A stretch of 8,007 nucleotides of DNA, from contig DAOUPY010000054.1 of assembly GCA_030625925.1 (NCBI GenBank), positions 1 through 8,007 on the forward strand, read 5' to 3'. Below are positions 5,933 to 8,007 of the stretch, piece by piece. Numbering within the stretch: the stretch's first letter is position 1; every line of letters starts with the position of its first letter. A program made the position numbers and the translations under genes. The notes under the pieces were generated by a model. The model was not told where the DNA came from. It saw nothing but the letters and a program-made list of their open reading frames with translations, and searched no databases. The DNA comes from Fusobacteriaceae bacterium. Its GTDB lineage: Bacteria > Fusobacteriota > Fusobacteriia > Fusobacteriales > Fusobacteriaceae.

Positions 5933-6565
5933 ATGGATAGGCAGAAGATACGAGAAAGGTTAAATGATGGAATAATAGCTCGGGAAAAATGTTTTAATAG
6001 TGCAGTACTAGCTAGTATTATAGAGATAGATGGGGAGTACAATTTTCTTTTAGAAAAAAGATCAAAAAACATAAAACAAGGTGGAGAGATAAGTTTTCCT
6101 GGTGGAGGATGGGAAAAAAATGATAAAAATTTTGAGGATACAGCTACAAGGGAGACTGTAGAAGAACTGGGAATATTTCCTAAGGATATAGAGGTAATGG
6201 GGAAATTGGGAACCTTGATAATCCCTGCTGGTGTATTAATAGAGGTATATGTAGGTGAGATTTTATGCAGGGTAGAAGATTTAAATATAAATTTAAAGGA
6301 AGTAGAAGAAGTTTTAATAATTCCTGTAGATTATTTTAGAAATAATCCTCCTAAGGTGGAAAAAATAACGATACAGATGCATCCTCATTATAAATTAGAT
6401 GGGAAAAGGGTAGAATTCCCGGCAAAATATTATAATTTACCTGAAAAATATCATGAACCTTGGGATGGAAGGGAAAGAGAAGTATATATGTATGAATATA
6501 ATAAGGAAGTTATTTGGGGTATTACAGCAGATATAATTTATGAAATTATAAATAAAATAATTTAA
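5933..6565 (+). CDS. NUDIX hydrolase, CoA pyrophosphatase (NudL-like)
   Basis: This is a Mg2+-dependent NUDIX enzyme that probably splits CoA or acyl-CoA into 4'-phosphopantetheine and 3',5'-ADP. The NudL/UPF0035-type signature LLEKRSKNIKQGGEISFPGG (39-58) runs directly into the NUDIX box, which ends R73-E-T-V-E-E-L-G-I81. E74, E77 and E78 are the expected metal ligands. The first box Glu is not in register (K65, with D64 one place before), which I believe also occurs in E. coli NudL. The 210-residue length fits. The C-terminal half (about 130-195) is less familiar, with His/Tyr-rich MHPHY (149-153) and KYHEPWDGRERE (172-183). The ATG follows GGAGG (5920-5924) at 8-nt spacing. No clear promoter is visible in the 113-bp upstream gap. 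A different NUDIX substrate remains possible. Confidence 0.85.
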   Translation: MDRQKIRERLNDGIIAREKCFNSAVLASIIEIDGEYNFLLEKRSKNIKQGGEISFPGGGWEKNDKNFEDTATRETVEELGIFPKDIEVMGKLGTLIIPAGVLIEVYVGEILCRVEDLNINLKEVEEVLIIPVDYFRNNPPKVEKITIQMHPHYKLDGKRVEFPAKYYNLPEKYHEPWDGREREVYMYEYNKEVIWGITADIIYEIINKII

Positions 6566-6572
6566 GAGGTAG

Positions 6573-6590
6573 GAAAATTTTTTAATTTTC
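6573..6590. repeat. A/T inverted repeat between the NUDIX and sugar transferase genes
   Basis: GAAAATT (6573-6579), four T, then AATTTTC (6584-6590) form a perfect 7-bp stem with a single G-C pair and no following T-run. It is not a convincing terminator. I see no promoter in this 65-bp gap, so the NUDIX gene and the polysaccharide genes may be read together. Confidence 0.4.
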
Positions 6591-6630
6591 GTAAATTATC
6601 AAGGAAAACAAAAAATAAAGGTGGTAAAAC

Positions 6631-7878
6631 ATGATCAATGAAATAAAAGTACTAACAATGATAAAATTTTTATTATATCTGGTATTGCTGGGAATGTTTA
6701 GAAATAGTATGACCAATATAGTAGTCGTAGATGTAGCGGTAACCATGGTTATCTATTATCTGTTCAATAGTTACTTTATCGAAAGGGGTATAGACAAGCT
6801 ACTGGTGATTGCATTTGTTAACATAATCAACTTCATAATAACTATAAATAGTTTACCGTTAACGATAGGAATAACTATCTATACCCTGATGTTTCTATAC
6901 CAGGTTTTGAGTAATAAATTTTTAGAAAAACATTTAGCACAAGAAAAATCAATCCTGATAATTGGAGAAACTGAAAAAAAGCCCGAAGCCTTGAAACTTA
7001 TAGAGGAGAGTAAAGATTATAAAGGGGTTTACCACTTATTAAAAGATGATTTATCCCTATCCAATGAAGAAGGTTTTATGAATTTTATAAAGGATAAAAA
7101 AATTCAAGAGATCTTGATATTGGATAAGAATTTAGAAAAACAAGTAGTAACCAACATATTGAATGTAAAGGTAACGGGAATTAAGATTTATAACTACTAT
7201 GAATTTTTTGAATATATAAGAGGACAACTTCATTTGGAGGAGTTAGATGAAAAAAAACTCTTATTTGATCATGGGTTTGATGTATACCATAATCAATTTC
7301 AAAGGCAGCTAAAGAGAACCATAGATATAATTTTAGCTATATCGGTGGCCATAGCAGTGGCACCAATAGTAGTGATAGCTGCCATAATTGTAAGATTGGA
7401 ATCCAAAGGACCTATCTTATTTAAGCAGGATAGGATGGGAGAGGGCAACAAGGTGTTTAAGATGATTAAATTTCGTTCAATGAAGTTACATGATGAAAAT
7501 GCCCACTCAAAATATGCAGGAAAAACTGATTCTAGAATAACTAATTTTGGAAAAATAATGAGAAAAACCAGAATAGATGAATTGCCTCAACTTTGGAATG
7601 TTATAAAAGGAGAGATGAGTTTTGTAGGACCACGGGCTGAGTGGGTAAAATTAGCTAATGAATATGAAAAAAACATTTCTTTTTTCCCTCTTCGACACAC
7701 AGTTAGACCAGGGCTCACAGGCTGGGCTCAAGTAAACTATCCGTATGGAGCGTCGGAAGAAGATATGAAAAAGAAATTGATGTATGATCTTTATTATGTA
7801 AAACATCAGACAGCAGGAATAGATTTAGTAATTTTATTGAAAACTGCTGGTGTAGTATTTTTGGGAAAGGGGCAATAA
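6631..7878 (+). CDS. Polyprenyl-phosphate sugar-phosphate transferase (exopolysaccharide initiating)
   Basis: This inner-membrane enzyme should move a sugar 1-phosphate from a nucleotide sugar to undecaprenyl phosphate, the first step of surface polysaccharide repeat synthesis. About four N-terminal membrane helices (8-22, 29-48, 56-72, 76-92) precede a degenerate Rossmann-like soluble domain (about 107-190). The membrane helix of the catalytic domain follows (230-254). The C-terminal bacterial sugar transferase domain shows KR-T-IDI (228-233), GPILFKQDRMGEGNKVFKM (260-278), KFRSM (280-284), R-K-T-R-IDELPQLWNV (311-324) with the catalytic D316-E317 pair, MSFVGPRAEW (329-338), RPGLTGWAQV (359-368) and YDLYYVKH (385-392). 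The architecture is WcaJ/WbaP/CpsE-like, with short N-terminal helices and 415 residues in all. AAAGGTGG (6617-6624) lies 6 nt before the ATG. The sugar cannot be assigned. The next glycosyltransferase starts 1 bp after its stop, so the two are co-transcribed. Confidence 0.92.
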   Translation: MINEIKVLTMIKFLLYLVLLGMFRNSMTNIVVVDVAVTMVIYYLFNSYFIERGIDKLLVIAFVNIINFIITINSLPLTIGITIYTLMFLYQVLSNKFLEKHLAQEKSILIIGETEKKPEALKLIEESKDYKGVYHLLKDDLSLSNEEGFMNFIKDKKIQEILILDKNLEKQVVTNILNVKVTGIKIYNYYEFFEYIRGQLHLEELDEKKLLFDHGFDVYHNQFQRQLKRTIDIILAISVAIAVAPIVVIAAIIVRLESKGPILFKQDRMGEGNKVFKMIKFRSMKLHDENAHSKYAGKTDSRITNFGKIMRKTRIDELPQLWNVIKGEMSFVGPRAEWVKLANEYEKNISFFPLRHTVRPGLTGWAQVNYPYGASEEDMKKKLMYDLYYVKHQTAGIDLVILLKTAGVVFLGKGQ

Positions 7879-7879
7879 T

Positions 7880-8007
7880 ATGAAAAAAGATGGAATAAAA
7901 AAGAAAAAAAGGATAGGAATGGTAGTAAATGAAGCTTGGAATATGTACAATTTTAGGGGTGGACTGATAAAAAAATTGATATTAGAGGGGTATGAAGTTG
8001 TTGTTAT
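7880..8007 (+). CDS. Glycosyltransferase, GT4-like (5' part, cut by window end)
   Basis: The first 42 codons are open to the window edge. A basic start (MKKDGIKKKKR) leads into IGMVVNEAWNMYNFRGGLIK and then LILEGYEVVV. This is the first beta strand, loop and helix of GT-B family-4 glycosyltransferases (WecB/PglA-like VVNxAWxxxNFRxGLI...G+EV). Such enzymes add the second or later sugar to a lipid-linked precursor on the cytoplasmic face. It begins 1 bp after the sugar transferase stop, with AAAGGGG (7866-7872) as ribosome-binding site inside the end of that gene. The family call rests on the N-terminus only. Confidence 0.75.
   Translation, partial: MKKDGIKKKKRIGMVVNEAWNMYNFRGGLIKKLILEGYEVVV

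Noticed and set aside
6573..6590. Terminator after the NUDIX gene.
   Set aside because: The stem has one G-C pair and is not followed by a T-run.

Overview
The window is AT-rich, about one third G+C, with purine-rich Shine-Dalgarno sites ahead of most genes. This style and the gene content (RNase H with viroplasmin domains, DUF547, DUF2147, a Zn-ribbon type L31, upp) suggest a member of the Fusobacteriota, perhaps an Ilyobacter/Propionigenium/Psychrilyobacter-like organism. That placement is inference from style and protein flavour; there is no rRNA marker here.

Layout. A leftward ribonuclease HI gene with two N-terminal viroplasmin domains (28-810) diverges from a rightward secreted DUF547 protein (1082-1783). 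Next come ribosomal protein L31 (rpmE, 1891-2100), with its own strong promoter and an intrinsic terminator, and uracil phosphoribosyltransferase (upp, 2294-2917), with its own terminator. Between the rpmE terminator and the upp ribosome-binding site lies a dense set of inverted repeats (2151-2286). It looks like a branched 5' leader RNA with competing pairings. I recognise no known riboswitch or attenuator class in it, and it is the best candidate here for something undescribed.

A tight four-gene unit follows (3153-5789): an AzoR-like flavoprotein, a divergent class I isoprenoid-synthase-fold protein, a secreted DUF2147 protein and a small SAM-dependent methyltransferase. Genes 2/3 and 3/4 overlap, and the unit ends at a clear terminator. 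Flavin reductase, prenyl synthase and methyltransferase together would suit a prenyl-lipid or quinone-like pathway, but this is inference.

The right end holds a NUDIX hydrolase of the CoA-pyrophosphatase type (5933-6565). It is followed by a membrane polyprenyl-phosphate sugar transferase (6631-7878) and the start of a family-4-like glycosyltransferase (7880 to the window edge), which probably open a surface-polysaccharide locus. I saw no tRNA, rRNA, CRISPR array, transposase or phage gene.
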